Positions 25,130 to 34,849 of a stretch of 64,000 nt of DNA are shown here, in pieces. The DNA lies in NCBI GenBank assembly GCA_964368455.1, contig CAYJAZ010000012.1:12469-76468 (forward strand). The letters are read 5' to 3'. Every line of letters starts with the position of its first letter. Within the stretch, counting starts at the first letter, position 1. This DNA comes from CAYJAZ01 sp964368455. GTDB lineage: Bacteria; Desulfobacterota; Desulfovibrionia; Desulfovibrionales; Desulfovibrionaceae. Made by a program: the position numbers and the translations under genes. The notes beneath the pieces are model-generated. The model worked only from the letters and a program-made list of their open reading frames with translations. It had not been told where the DNA came from and did no database searches.

Positions 25130-25702
25130 CTGAATAATTCTAAAAAAATCACACAACACAGAATAAAAAGCGTAGAAGACAGATATTTTGCACAAGCTTG
25201 GGAAATCTATACAGATTCTTTTCCGCTTGTAGAACAACGTTCTTATTCTGATCATAAAGCAGCTTTAAAAGAAGAAGCTTTTTATTCAACGCTTTTTTTA
25301 GATGAAGAAAATAAAGTTCTTGCAATACTTTTTTATTGGGAATTAGAAAATTCTTATTTTGTTGAATTTTTTGCTATAGCAAAAGAATGTAGATCTAATG
25401 GTTTAGGAAAGTTCATACTTGAAAAATATGTCCTCACCTTGCCAAAGATCGTATTGCTTGAAATTGAAAAAATAGTAGATGAGCAAAGTCAAAGAAGATG
25501 GAAATTTTATGAAAAATTGAATTTCTGCTTCAATGAGGGCATTTACACACATCCACCCTATCAAGAGGGTTTTGAAAGTTTTGAACTACACATACTAAGT
25601 CATAAAAGAAAACTCAATACGCAGGAATACGCGTTGTTTATAAAAGAAAAAGAAAAAGCATTAACCTATACTCAAAACAAAGGAGAACTACATAATGTGT
25701 AG
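25130..25702 (+). CDS. GNAT-family N-acetyltransferase with CUG start codon
   Basis: The frame opens after TAG 25118-25120 and contains no ATG, GTG or TTG until 25439, which is past the acetyl-CoA site. A CTG at 25130 has AGGAG exactly 6 nt upstream, so CUG is the likely initiation codon, giving 190 residues. The acetyl-CoA loop ECRSNGLGKF (R88, G91, G93) follows a beta-strand YFVEFFAIA, as in GNAT enzymes, and the C-terminal half has the expected RWKFYEKLNFCFNEG motif B region. Substrate unknown. The frame is intact, so it is not a pseudogene. Confidence 0.75.
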   Translation: MNNSKKITQHRIKSVEDRYFAQAWEIYTDSFPLVEQRSYSDHKAALKEEAFYSTLFLDEENKVLAILFYWELENSYFVEFFAIAKECRSNGLGKFILEKYVLTLPKIVLLEIEKIVDEQSQRRWKFYEKLNFCFNEGIYTHPPYQEGFESFELHILSHKRKLNTQEYALFIKEKEKALTYTQNKGELHNV

Positions 25703-25763
25703 TAAAATTTATTTTTGAAGAATAGAAAAAAATAAAATTTACAAGCATTTTTAGCAAGATATC

Positions 25764-27446
25764 ATGAGTACATGTCTTGCAGTAGAAAAAATTATGGAAA
25801 ATTATTTAACCATCACACCCTTAGGTGGATTGGGCGAAATCGGCTTGAATTGTCAATTGTGGGAAACAGGCAAGGGCATGATTATGATTGATTGTGGCCT
25901 TATGTTTCCAGACGACTATCATCTTGGTATAGACGTTGTTATACCACGATTTGAAAAAGTTGTAGAAGCAAAAGAAGACTTGCTTGCTGTTGTTATCACG
26001 CATGGACACGAAGATCATATAGGTGCTTTGCCTTGGCTAGTGCCACATTTTAAGAAATTGAAAATCTATGCAACACCCTTTTCACTTGCTCTTATTGAAC
26101 ATAAACTCACAGAAAGAGATTTGATAGACAGAGTAGAACTTTGTCCTGTAAATCCATACGATAAAATTAAAGAAGGCGATTTTAACATCACTTTTTATCC
26201 TGTCTGCCATTCTATTCCTCAGGCTTCAGCACTTGGCATTGAAACACCGCTTGGAAAAATCTTCCATACAGGTGATTTCAAATTCGATTACGCAACTAAT
26301 TCATGCCCAGCTGTGACCTATAACGAATTGAGAGAATTTGCAAAAGACGGTGTAAGACTTTTATTATCAGACTCTACAAATGTTGAGAGTGAAGGCTATT
26401 CAAGGCCTGAAATTGATGTAAAAGATGGATTGACAAAGGTATTTGAAGATACAAAGGGTAGAATTATAATCACTCTTTTCTCTAGTAATATCGATAGAAT
26501 ACGCACAGTTTTTGAGCTTGCTGAACAATTTGGCAAGAATGTAGTTGTGAGCGGAAGAAGCTTAAATGCAAATATTGAAAAAGCTTGTAATTTAGATATG
26601 CTTGAATTGCCAAAAAATATCTATAGTGATTACGAAGCTTTACCTTATTTAGATCCGGAAAATACTGTGATAATTGCAACTGGTTCGCAAGGCGAGCCTC
26701 TTTCAGCTTTAAACAGAATCGCAAATGGCTATCATAAACAACTTTCTTTGCAAGAGGGCGATTGTGTAATCATGTCTTCGCGTGTCATTCCTGGCAATGC
26801 AAAGGCTGTAGCAAGACTTATCAACCAAATTTATAAATTAGGTGCAAAAGTTTATGATAATAAAGATTATTGCGTTCATGCAACAGGCCACGCCTATAAA
26901 AATGAATTAGATGACTTGCTTAAAATCATGAAACCTGAACACTTTATTCCTGTGCATGGCGAATACAGGCATTTAGTAAAACATGCTGATTTGGCAAGAG
27001 AAAATGGTATTCCAAAAGAAAATATAGCCATATTAGAAGACGGTTCGCCTTTCACTTTACTTGAAGAAGGTTTTAGACTTGAAGAACCAATCTTAGCAGA
27101 ACAAGTGCTTGTTGACGGCAAGGGCGTTGGCGATGTGGGCAGATCTGTTTTGAAGGAAAGACGCATACTTGGTGGCGAAGGCCTTGTAGTTGTTTTATTG
27201 ATTATGTCTGAAGAAAGTGGCGAAGTTTTACATGGTCCAGAGATTTTCTCTCGCGGTTTTGTCTTTGAACAAAGATACGATCATGTTTTAGAAGATTCAA
27301 AATGCTTAGTCCTTGATGTTTTAGAGTCTTCAACAAATTATAATCTAAATAAATTAGAAGAGAAAATCCGTATACTTTTACGTTCTTTCTTTAGAGAAGT
27401 TTTACAAAGAGATCCTATTATTATTCCAATTATAACAATAGTTTAA
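25764..27446 (+). CDS. rnj: Ribonuclease J
   Basis: 560 residues, beta-CASP metallo-beta-lactamase ribonuclease with endo- and 5'-3' exonuclease activity, central to RNA decay and maturation. The N-terminus TITPLGGLGEIGLN is diagnostic. The zinc site HGHEDH is at 80-85, with later SHSIP-like and HTGDFKFD blocks. The C-terminal domain is present. Two starts are possible: ATG 25764 used here, or ATG 25794, which gives the more usual N-terminus. Neither has a strong ribosome binding site. Confidence 0.93.
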   Translation: MSTCLAVEKIMENYLTITPLGGLGEIGLNCQLWETGKGMIMIDCGLMFPDDYHLGIDVVIPRFEKVVEAKEDLLAVVITHGHEDHIGALPWLVPHFKKLKIYATPFSLALIEHKLTERDLIDRVELCPVNPYDKIKEGDFNITFYPVCHSIPQASALGIETPLGKIFHTGDFKFDYATNSCPAVTYNELREFAKDGVRLLLSDSTNVESEGYSRPEIDVKDGLTKVFEDTKGRIIITLFSSNIDRIRTVFELAEQFGKNVVVSGRSLNANIEKACNLDMLELPKNIYSDYEALPYLDPENTVIIATGSQGEPLSALNRIANGYHKQLSLQEGDCVIMSSRVIPGNAKAVARLINQIYKLGAKVYDNKDYCVHATGHAYKNELDDLLKIMKPEHFIPVHGEYRHLVKHADLARENGIPKENIAILEDGSPFTLLEEGFRLEEPILAEQVLVDGKGVGDVGRSVLKERRILGGEGLVVVLLIMSEESGEVLHGPEIFSRGFVFEQRYDHVLEDSKCLVLDVLESSTNYNLNKLEEKIRILLRSFFREVLQRDPIIIPIITIV

Positions 27447-27450
27447 AAAG

Positions 27451-28641
27451 GTGGGAGCAGTGTTTAAAAATCTTGTTTTATGTCTTTGCTTTTTTCTTAC
27501 ATGCTTTACACAATTAAGCCACGCACGTGAAATTGTTGATATGCGTGGAAAAAAAATACTTGTGCCTGATAATATCACGCGTATAGCAACTTTAAGCGAT
27601 GGTTATATAGAAAATATACTCACTTTTTTAGGCAAGATAGATACTGTTGATGTTATTGGTTCATGGGGTTTGAAAAGAGATTATTCTTATACATTCCCAA
27701 CTATGGATGGAAAAGAATACACAAAGGCTGGTCTCAATACCATGCGTTTTCTCCATCCGCACTTGGATGAACTTATTTGTGTGAATTCTCCTCAAGGCAA
27801 TGTCATCAATTACGAAGCATTGACACAGGCAAAACCAGATTTAGTTCTTATGCGTGTGGGCGATTGCACAGTGAGAGCTGACAATATGGAAGCAACAAGA
27901 AGAACTATAGAAACTATTGAATCTCTAGGCTTTCCTCTTGTGGTACTGTATTCTCCGCAATTTGATAAAGAATACAATACTTCAAGCATGAAAAAAGAAG
28001 CAGAAGTAATAGCTTCTATTTTTGGCGATAAAGAAGTAGAAAAAGTGAAAGCATTTATGGCAGAAGCTTTTTCTGTTGAAGATATGATAAGGCAAAGAGT
28101 TCAAAATATTGAAGAAAAAGATAAAAAGACTGTACTTTATTTTGGCCTCAATCCAAATGTGCGTGCAGAGGGTGGAGCGGGCAATGTTCATGGTGTGAAC
28201 ACGCCGCAATCCTATATGATTGAAGATATAGTCAATGCAAAGAATGCCTATAAAGGTTTAGGTTCTAGCGTACCTGTAAGTGCTGAGCAAATTTATACTT
28301 TTGATGCAGATGTGCTTTTATTGCCTACAATGAATGGTTATCATCCAGCTGAAGAATTGTATACAGCACCTTATTATGCCTTGCTTAAAGATGTGCGTGC
28401 TGTGAAGAATAAACAAGTGTATCCACTTGGTTGGAATCCAATGAATTGTGCACCAAGATTGGAATATCCGCTTGAACTTTTGCTTATGGCAAAGGCTATC
28501 TATCCAGAAAAATTTGAAGATATAGTCTACCATGACTTTGCACTTGATTTTTACAAAAAAGCTTATCATGTGGACGATGCAACAGCCAAAGGCCTTTTGA
28601 AAACTCAGATACTTGATTGGACAGAAGAAAATAATTGGTAA
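27451..28641 (+). CDS. Periplasmic substrate-binding protein of the cobalamin/iron (BtuF/FepB) class
   Basis: About 396 residues with a signal peptide ending SHA (about residues 1-25), then REIVDMRGKKILVP, the usual opening of PF01497-type binding proteins for siderophores, heme, corrinoids or metal chelates. Later blocks include KPDLVLMRVGD and YHPAEELYTAPYYALLKDVRAVKNKQVYPLG. The start may be GTG 27451 or GTG 27460. It begins within 5-14 nt of the RNase J stop. No permease or ATPase follows, so it is an orphan whose transporter lies elsewhere. Confidence 0.85.
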   Translation: MGAVFKNLVLCLCFFLTCFTQLSHAREIVDMRGKKILVPDNITRIATLSDGYIENILTFLGKIDTVDVIGSWGLKRDYSYTFPTMDGKEYTKAGLNTMRFLHPHLDELICVNSPQGNVINYEALTQAKPDLVLMRVGDCTVRADNMEATRRTIETIESLGFPLVVLYSPQFDKEYNTSSMKKEAEVIASIFGDKEVEKVKAFMAEAFSVEDMIRQRVQNIEEKDKKTVLYFGLNPNVRAEGGAGNVHGVNTPQSYMIEDIVNAKNAYKGLGSSVPVSAEQIYTFDADVLLLPTMNGYHPAEELYTAPYYALLKDVRAVKNKQVYPLGWNPMNCAPRLEYPLELLLMAKAIYPEKFEDIVYHDFALDFYKKAYHVDDATAKGLLKTQILDWTEENNW

Positions 28642-28820
28642 AAAAGATTTTTTTAAAAAGAAACAAAACGCGGAAAAGACTTGTTTTATTAGTATAAATT
28701 GCATTTTAAGCAAATATGCTTTCTATTGACGTGAGAAGAAAATCAAGTTATTGTTCAAAGCAATGTTTAAAAAATTATAATAAATTTAAGAAAAAATTTC
28801 TGTAGGATATGGAGATAATA

Positions 28821-30101
28821 ATGTCAAATTACATACTTTTTGGCTCACAATGGGGTGATGAAGGTAAGGGAAAGATAGTAGATTTACTTTCAAGTGAATT
28901 GGACTATGTTGCTCGCTATCAAGGCGGAAATAATGCTGGCCATACTGTTATAGTTGGCGAAGAAAAGCATGTTTTGCACATCATTCCTTCTGGTATACTA
29001 CACAAAGGTACAAAATGCATTATTGGTAATGGCGTTGTGCTTGATCCTTTTGTATTTTTGGAAGAAGTGAAAAATCTTAAAAAACGTAATGTAGACGCAA
29101 GCCCTGAAAGAATTCGCATTTCGCATGCCGCTCATCTTATTTTAGAATACCATAAAATTCTTGATAAAGCTCGTGAAGGTTCTTTAGAAGATAAAATCGG
29201 TACAACAGGACGTGGAATAGGCCCTTGTTATGAAGACAAGAAAGCTCGTCTAGGTATACGTATTGCTGACTTACTTGATTTAAACTCTTTGCAAAAAAAG
29301 ATAGAGCAAGCCTTAGTCGAAAAAAATGTGCTTTTCAAAAATCTTTATAATATTGAAGCTGTAGATGCAAAAGCTATCTACGATCAACTTGCAGCTATTG
29401 TTTCTGAGCTTGCACCTTATTTTGACGATACTAATGCTGTTTTACAAGATGCGATTAAAAACGGTAAATCAGTGATGTTTGAAGGCGCACAAGGCGTTAT
29501 GCTTGATATTGATCATGGCACATATCCTTTTGTTACTTCATCAAATACAATTTCAGAAAATGCATCAGTAGGAACAGGTGTTCCGTCTTCTTATATAGAC
29601 AAGAGATTAGCTGTTGTGAAAGCATATTCAACAAGAGTTGGCTCTGGTCCATTCCCTACTGAATTAACAGACAAAGTTGGTACTCATTTACAAACTATAG
29701 GTCATGAATTTGGTGCAACAACTGGCAGAACTCGCCGTTGCGGTTGGTTAGATGCTGTTGTTTTAGCTGAAACTTCACGCCTTTGCAGACCAACAGATAT
29801 TGCTCTCACAAAATTAGACGTTCTTACAGGTTTAGATGAAATCAAGATCTGTACAAAATATCTTTACGATGGCAAAGAGTGGAGCTATCCACCACAAGTT
29901 CCAAATGCTTTAGCACATGTTGAGCCTGTGTATGAAACAATGCCAGGCTGGAGCGAAGACATCACAGCATGCGAAAATTATGCTGAATTGCCAGAAAATG
30001 CAAAGAAATATATCATGAAAATTGAAGAACTTACACAGTCAAAAGTAAGTATTATTTCAGTTGGCCCTGATAGAGATCAAACAATACGTTTAGGAATATA
30101 A
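28821..30101 (+). CDS. purA: Adenylosuccinate synthetase
   Basis: 426 residues from ATG 28821, chosen because GGAG lies 6 nt upstream; an ATG four codons earlier is upstream of that site. It catalyses GTP-dependent formation of adenylosuccinate from IMP and aspartate. The P-loop GDEGKGK is at 12-18. NNAGHTV, GTTGRGIGPCYEDK, QGVMLDIDHGTYPFVTSSNT and TRRCGWLD are all present. It forms a single-gene unit with its own terminator. Confidence 0.97.
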   Translation: MSNYILFGSQWGDEGKGKIVDLLSSELDYVARYQGGNNAGHTVIVGEEKHVLHIIPSGILHKGTKCIIGNGVVLDPFVFLEEVKNLKKRNVDASPERIRISHAAHLILEYHKILDKAREGSLEDKIGTTGRGIGPCYEDKKARLGIRIADLLDLNSLQKKIEQALVEKNVLFKNLYNIEAVDAKAIYDQLAAIVSELAPYFDDTNAVLQDAIKNGKSVMFEGAQGVMLDIDHGTYPFVTSSNTISENASVGTGVPSSYIDKRLAVVKAYSTRVGSGPFPTELTDKVGTHLQTIGHEFGATTGRTRRCGWLDAVVLAETSRLCRPTDIALTKLDVLTGLDEIKICTKYLYDGKEWSYPPQVPNALAHVEPVYETMPGWSEDITACENYAELPENAKKYIMKIEELTQSKVSIISVGPDRDQTIRLGI

Positions 30102-30106
30102 GTGTT

Positions 30107-30138
30107 GGGGAGGCTCTGTGTCTCCCTTTTTCATTTTT
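30107..30138 (+). terminator. Terminator of purA
   Basis: GGGAG / CTCCC hairpin (GGGGAGGCTCTGTGTCTCCC) followed by T5 and, after CA, T7. Starts 6 nt after the stop. Confidence 0.75.
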
Positions 30139-30216
30139 TTAAACTAAGATATAAACAAGAATGCAATTCTTCATAGAATTATTCAATTTTTAAAACTCAA
30201 CCATTTGTGAAAAACT

Positions 30217-31596
30217 ATGTCATCATTATTAAAAGTATCCCTGCTTGGGCGTCCTAATGTGGGAAAATCGACACTATTCAATAGATTAATCCGTTCTAAC
30301 AGAGCAATAACACACGATATGCCCGGTGTTACTCGAGACAGAATGGAAGGCACAGTGCGTTCAAAAACCGCCCCTGCTTTCACTCTTATAGATACTGGCG
30401 GTGTAACCCTTACTGAAAATGCACAAAGCGTTGAAGGGCCAGCGGGTATTCGTGGCTTTGAAAAGCAAATACTTGAACAAGCACAGATTTCTATAGACGA
30501 ATCTGCTGTCTTAGTTTTTGTTGTTGACGGCCGTGAGGGGCTTACTCCTTTTGATCAGCACATTGCAACTTGGGTGCGTAAAAAAGACAAGCCTTGTCTT
30601 TTGGTTGTGAACAAGGTAGATGGCATAGAAAAAGAAGATATAATCTTAGCAGAATTTCATAAATTAGGTTTTCCTGTTATGGCTGTTTCTGCCGAACATG
30701 GACATAATATCAGAGCATTAGAAACAGAAATTCAAATCATGCTTGCCGAAATGCGTGGCGAAAGCTATAGCGAAGAAGATATGGATAGAGATTTGAAAAT
30801 TTGCTTTGCTGGTAAACCAAATGCAGGCAAATCTTCATTAGTTAATGCTATGCTCAAAAGCGAACGTATGATTGTATCCGATATGGCTGGCACTACTCGT
30901 GACAGCGTGGATATACATTTTGAACACAAGGGCAAGAAATATGTTTTTGTGGATACTGCTGGTATTAGAAAGCCATCTAAGATTGTAGATTCTATTGAAA
31001 AATATAGTGTAAACTCTTCCATCAAGAGCACAACTAAGGCAGATATCACCTTGATGGTTATAGATGCAAGCGAAGGCCTCACCTCACAAGATAAAAGACT
31101 TATTGACTTACTTGACGAAAGAAAAACTCCTTTCATGGTGATTATAAATAAATTCGATCTCGTGCCTGCTTCAAAAAGAAAAGAAGTGAAGCAAATCTTC
31201 AAAGAAGCTCTTGCAATGTGTGGGCATATTCCTCTTATCTTTACTTCTGCACTCAAGAAAGAAGGCCTAAAAACAATACTTCCTCTTGCACATCAAATTT
31301 TTGAAGAATGCTCTGTACGTGTTGGTACAGGTATATTAAACCGTTCACTTGAACAAGTTTTAGAGAAGCATCAACCTCCTGTTGTCAAAAGAATAAGAGC
31401 AAAATTCTTCTATATGACACAAGCAGAGTCTTCTCCACCTACCTTTGTTTTCTTTGTTAACGATGCCGATAGAGTGACAACTCCATATAAACGTTATTTA
31501 GAAAAAGCTTTGAGAAGAATGTTTAACATTCAACACGCACCTATGCGTATGAACTTCAGATCATCACATAAGAAAAAAAGCGAAAAAAAGAAATAA
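30217..31596 (+). CDS. der: GTPase Der (EngA), ribosome assembly
   Basis: 459 residues with two tandem GTPase domains and a KH-like C-terminal domain, a unique architecture among GTPases. First P-loop GRPNVGKS at 11-18, second GKPNAGKS at 199-206. Both are followed by the G3 motifs DTGG and DTAG, and by NKVD and NKFD for guanine specificity. It acts in maturation of the 50S subunit. The C-terminus ends in a lysine-rich tail, as usual. The ribosome binding site is weak. Confidence 0.97.
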   Translation: MSSLLKVSLLGRPNVGKSTLFNRLIRSNRAITHDMPGVTRDRMEGTVRSKTAPAFTLIDTGGVTLTENAQSVEGPAGIRGFEKQILEQAQISIDESAVLVFVVDGREGLTPFDQHIATWVRKKDKPCLLVVNKVDGIEKEDIILAEFHKLGFPVMAVSAEHGHNIRALETEIQIMLAEMRGESYSEEDMDRDLKICFAGKPNAGKSSLVNAMLKSERMIVSDMAGTTRDSVDIHFEHKGKKYVFVDTAGIRKPSKIVDSIEKYSVNSSIKSTTKADITLMVIDASEGLTSQDKRLIDLLDERKTPFMVIINKFDLVPASKRKEVKQIFKEALAMCGHIPLIFTSALKKEGLKTILPLAHQIFEECSVRVGTGILNRSLEQVLEKHQPPVVKRIRAKFFYMTQAESSPPTFVFFVNDADRVTTPYKRYLEKALRRMFNIQHAPMRMNFRSSHKKKSEKKK

Positions 31597-31728
31597 CTAT
31601 TTAATTTAGCTCATTTATTCATCTGTCAAAGAAGCTATTTCTTTTTGGTATGCTTATTGCATAAAACAGTGTACGACTTTGTTTTAAGGAAAAAATGTCA
31701 AAAAACTGTTATTCAAAGCGAGGGGCGT

Positions 31729-33432
31729 ATGAGAAAATACCTCTTAAAAAAAAGAAATATATTTTTATTGTTGATGCTCTTGCTCACTTGTTTCTTAGTT
31801 GTACGCTACGAAGCAAATGCTGCAACGAATGTGCAGTCTGCCTACAATAAATATAAGCTTGAATTAATTGCTTTACAAGACGATGAAAAAAAATCGCAGT
31901 TTAGGCATAATTGGCTCCGATTAGCTGATAGATTTTTTGAACTTTACGACAATAATAAAAAATGGCCAAACCGCCCTGCTGCTTTATTTAGAGCCGCAGA
32001 AGCTTACGATGGCCTTGCAAAAAAATCCTATGCAAAAATCGATAGGGATAAAGCAATTAAGCTTTATACACAAGTTATAAAAGACTTTCCTTCTTCTGTT
32101 TTAGCTGACGATGCATTATATAATTTGGCTGTTTTATACAATGAACAATTAAGAGATACTGCAAAAGCAAGCTCCTATCTCACTATTGTGACAAAGAAAT
32201 ACAAAAAAGCAGACCATTATGCTAAAGCTAAAGAATACGCAAAAAATATGGAATCTAGCCTCACAGCATCTATAGACATAGGTGTGGATAAAATTCCAAA
32301 AGTTCAAACAAATGACACGATTTATGAAGGCATGTTTGCCTATAAGAAAAAGAATTATATTGAATTAAAAGTTGAACTAGATAGTAAAAATAGACAAAGC
32401 AAGAGATTTGCTTGGAGTGTAGATTATATTTCACCTCAAAAGAAAACTAAATCTCCTGCTCGTCTCGTTCTCACCATGAACCAAACACGTTCTGCACCAA
32501 AAATTAGAGGTGGATATAAATACGAATCTATGGGCTTTGTGTCAAAATTTGTTGTAGATTTTTCAAAAAGAAATGCAACTGTAATCATCATAGATTTCAA
32601 AAAATTAGACGCTTATTATGCTTTTTATGATAAAGAAAACGATTGCATACGCATTCACGTCACAGATAAAGCAAAAAATCTTGAAAAAGGTATAAAAACA
32701 AAAGACTTAACCTCAACTTATGCCTTGCCAAAAGTTGTTATACCACGTGATTTTAGTAAGAAAATAGGTTTTAATGTTCGCACTATTGTCATAGATCCAG
32801 GGCATGGCGGTAAAGATCAAGGTTCAGCACATAATGGAATTATAGAAAAAGATTTAGTGCTTGAAGTTTCAAAAATGCTTGGCAGCGAATTGAGAAAACT
32901 TGGTTATAAAATTGTCTATACAAGAACTGAAGACGTTTTTTACACGCTTTCAAGAAGAGCAAAAATTGCAAAACAGAAAAAAGGCGATCTCTTTATCTCC
33001 GTACACGCAAATGGAGCCGAAAATAAAAAGCTAGCCGGAATTGAAACTTATTATCTCGATTATCGCAATGCTGCAAATCACAACAATGCCAATGAAGAAT
33101 TTTCAAAAGCAAATGTTGATACTATAGTCGATGAATTAGCTCTAAAAGTAAGAAAATACGAATCTGAAAGATTAGCTGCCTTTGTGCATAGAGATGCATA
33201 CGCATCAGCAAGTTCAAAAGGCTATACAGTCAAAAATGGTGGAACAAAAGGTGCCGCATTTGCTGTCTTGGATAAAACAACTATGCCAGCTATCCTCTTA
33301 GAAATTGGCTACCTTTCAAATGCATTAGATATAAAAAATCTCAAAAATAAAGGCTACTTAACCTCTGTAGCAAAAGGTGTGGCTAAAGGTATTCATTCCT
33401 ACGCACAAGACTTGACTTTAGCTAAGAAATAA
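31729..33432 (+). CDS. N-acetylmuramoyl-L-alanine amidase (AmiC-type)
   Basis: 567 residues from ATG 31729, which follows GAGGGG; an earlier in-frame ATG lacks a site. The signal/anchor is at residues 10-33. It is followed by a helical TPR-like region (about 35-180, AALFRAAEAYDG, LADDALYNLAVLYNE), an AMIN-like beta domain (about 195-310), and the Amidase_3 catalytic domain (about 345-565). Zinc ligands include H359 in DPGHGGKDQG, the glutamate of IIEKDL, and the histidine of SVHANG. The catalytic glutamate of LLEIGYLSN is present. It splits peptidoglycan side chains during cell separation. Confidence 0.93.
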   Translation: MRKYLLKKRNIFLLLMLLLTCFLVVRYEANAATNVQSAYNKYKLELIALQDDEKKSQFRHNWLRLADRFFELYDNNKKWPNRPAALFRAAEAYDGLAKKSYAKIDRDKAIKLYTQVIKDFPSSVLADDALYNLAVLYNEQLRDTAKASSYLTIVTKKYKKADHYAKAKEYAKNMESSLTASIDIGVDKIPKVQTNDTIYEGMFAYKKKNYIELKVELDSKNRQSKRFAWSVDYISPQKKTKSPARLVLTMNQTRSAPKIRGGYKYESMGFVSKFVVDFSKRNATVIIIDFKKLDAYYAFYDKENDCIRIHVTDKAKNLEKGIKTKDLTSTYALPKVVIPRDFSKKIGFNVRTIVIDPGHGGKDQGSAHNGIIEKDLVLEVSKMLGSELRKLGYKIVYTRTEDVFYTLSRRAKIAKQKKGDLFISVHANGAENKKLAGIETYYLDYRNAANHNNANEEFSKANVDTIVDELALKVRKYESERLAAFVHRDAYASASSKGYTVKNGGTKGAAFAVLDKTTMPAILLEIGYLSNALDIKNLKNKGYLTSVAKGVAKGIHSYAQDLTLAKK

Positions 33433-33450
33433 AGATATTCTTAAAAAAAT

Positions 33451-33508
33451 AAAGCACATTTCACAAAAAAAATTCTGAATTTTTCATAATGTGAAATGTG
33501 CTTTTTTT
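33451..33508 (+). terminator. Terminator of the amidase gene
   Basis: Long stem AAAGCACATTTCAC / GTGAAATGTGCTTT (14 bp) with an AT-rich loop, followed by T7. Confidence 0.85.
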
Positions 33509-33534
33509 ATACTAGAATAAATAAAGAAGAATTT

Positions 33535-34086
33535 ATGCAAGAAATAGAAAATAAAATTAATCCAATGGCAGCAAATATCGTCTCCATTGACTTTGAAACA
33601 GCAGACTATAAAGCTGATTCAGCTTGTGCTATAGGAATGGTGCGATACGAAAATGGTAAGGCTGTAGAATATTTCTCATCGCTTATAAGGCCGCCACGTC
33701 AAAATTTTGTGTTCACCTACATACATGGTATTAAATGGGAAGATGTTGTGCATGAAGACGATTTCGCTGGCATTTGGGAAAGAGCAAGAGATTTCCTAAA
33801 AGATGTAGACGCCTTTATAGCACACAATGCCTCCTTCGATAGAAAAGTATTACATACCTGCTGTATAGCCCATAGGCAAATAATACCGCAAGCCCCCTTT
33901 TATTGCACATTAAAAGCCAGTAGAAAATTTCTCAAACTACCTTCGCATAAACTAAATGCTGTGGCCGAGCATTTCTCCATACCACTACAACACCACGATG
34001 CCGCATCAGACGCCTTTGCCGCAGGAGAAATATTTCAAAAATTACAGCTTCTTGGACATAATGTATGGGAATGTAAGTGTAAATAA
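33535..34086 (+). CDS. DnaQ-like 3'-5' exonuclease
   Basis: 183 residues, a stand-alone DEDDh exonuclease of the DNA polymerase III epsilon type. Exo I is SIDFETADYKADSACAIG, Exo II is FIAHNASFDRKVL, and Exo III is HHDAASDAFAAG (H, then D five residues on). Residues before this core are few. ATG 33535 follows an AAGAAGA stretch; an earlier in-frame ATG lies inside the preceding terminator, so I exclude it. There is no polymerase contact region visible beyond the core, so it may act in DNA repair or RNA trimming. Confidence 0.9.
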   Translation: MQEIENKINPMAANIVSIDFETADYKADSACAIGMVRYENGKAVEYFSSLIRPPRQNFVFTYIHGIKWEDVVHEDDFAGIWERARDFLKDVDAFIAHNASFDRKVLHTCCIAHRQIIPQAPFYCTLKASRKFLKLPSHKLNAVAEHFSIPLQHHDAASDAFAAGEIFQKLQLLGHNVWECKCK

Positions 34087-34130
34087 AAGGCAAAAAAATC
34101 AAAGAATTTAAATAATCTGCGGCTTGAAAA

Positions 34131-34157
34131 AATATAGTATTAAGTCTATACTATATT
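34131..34157. promoter_or_regulatory. Long inverted repeat before the DVU0298-like gene
   Basis: AATATAGTAT - 7 bp - ATACTATATT, an exact 10-bp inverted repeat 43 bp upstream of the next ATG. It is either an operator or a terminator hairpin for the exonuclease gene; no clean T-run follows. Confidence 0.45.
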
Positions 34158-34199
34158 TAACTGTTAATAGTTTTTTAATCTATAGATAAAGGAACAGTT

Positions 34200-34769
34200 A
34201 TGCCACATTTCAGACAATTAAAACAGGATATTAGAGCTTATCTAGCTAAGAATGAATTTCAATTTGAAACTTTGCCGCAAGAAATAAAAGAAGTAAGTTT
34301 TGAAAAATGGGTGAGTCCACTCTTTGCCTGTCTGCTAGAAGCCGATCCTATGCCACTCAAAGCATCTAAAATGCTTGCCTATGCAATTGCGCAAATATGC
34401 GAAAAAGAAAAAGAGCAAGCACGTATCATCATAAGACGTATGATATGGCAAATGAATGAAGAATCAGGAAATATAGGTTGGGGCATTCCCTACGCTTTTG
34501 CACAAGCACTCATACATTCAAAAACATTAGCAAAAGAATATTATAAAATCTTACTTTCCTATATTCTAGAATTAGAAGTCGATAGCAATTATTGCGATTA
34601 CGCTCCATTGCGTATCTATTGTTTCAACGCAGCTGAAATGTTGTTAGATGTCTATCCTGAATATATAGAATACGCTTCAAAAGCCTTAATACAAAGTATG
34701 CATAAGGATGAGGATGCAATATGTAGAAAAAAAGCAGAGCAATTAGTTAGAAAATACAAGTTAAATTAA
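34200..34769 (+). CDS. HEAT-like helical protein of the DVU0298 type
   Basis: 189 residues, almost entirely helical. The stretch RRMIWQMNEESGNIGWGIPYAFAQAL is the feature by which I compare it, from memory, with a family first named after Desulfovibrio DVU0298. Such proteins look like HEAT-repeat or alkylation-repair-fold scaffolds without catalytic residues. AAAGGA precedes the ATG. It lies alone between an inverted repeat and the convergent FKBP gene. The function is unknown; the family supports the taxonomic guess. Confidence 0.7.
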   Translation: MPHFRQLKQDIRAYLAKNEFQFETLPQEIKEVSFEKWVSPLFACLLEADPMPLKASKMLAYAIAQICEKEKEQARIIIRRMIWQMNEESGNIGWGIPYAFAQALIHSKTLAKEYYKILLSYILELEVDSNYCDYAPLRIYCFNAAEMLLDVYPEYIEYASKALIQSMHKDEDAICRKKAEQLVRKYKLN

Positions 34770-34849
34770 AAAGCCTTCTAGCAATTTTAAAAGTATTTCA
34801 ATACAATTAAAAAAGATAGAAAGCTTTATAGCAAATATAAATAATAGTA

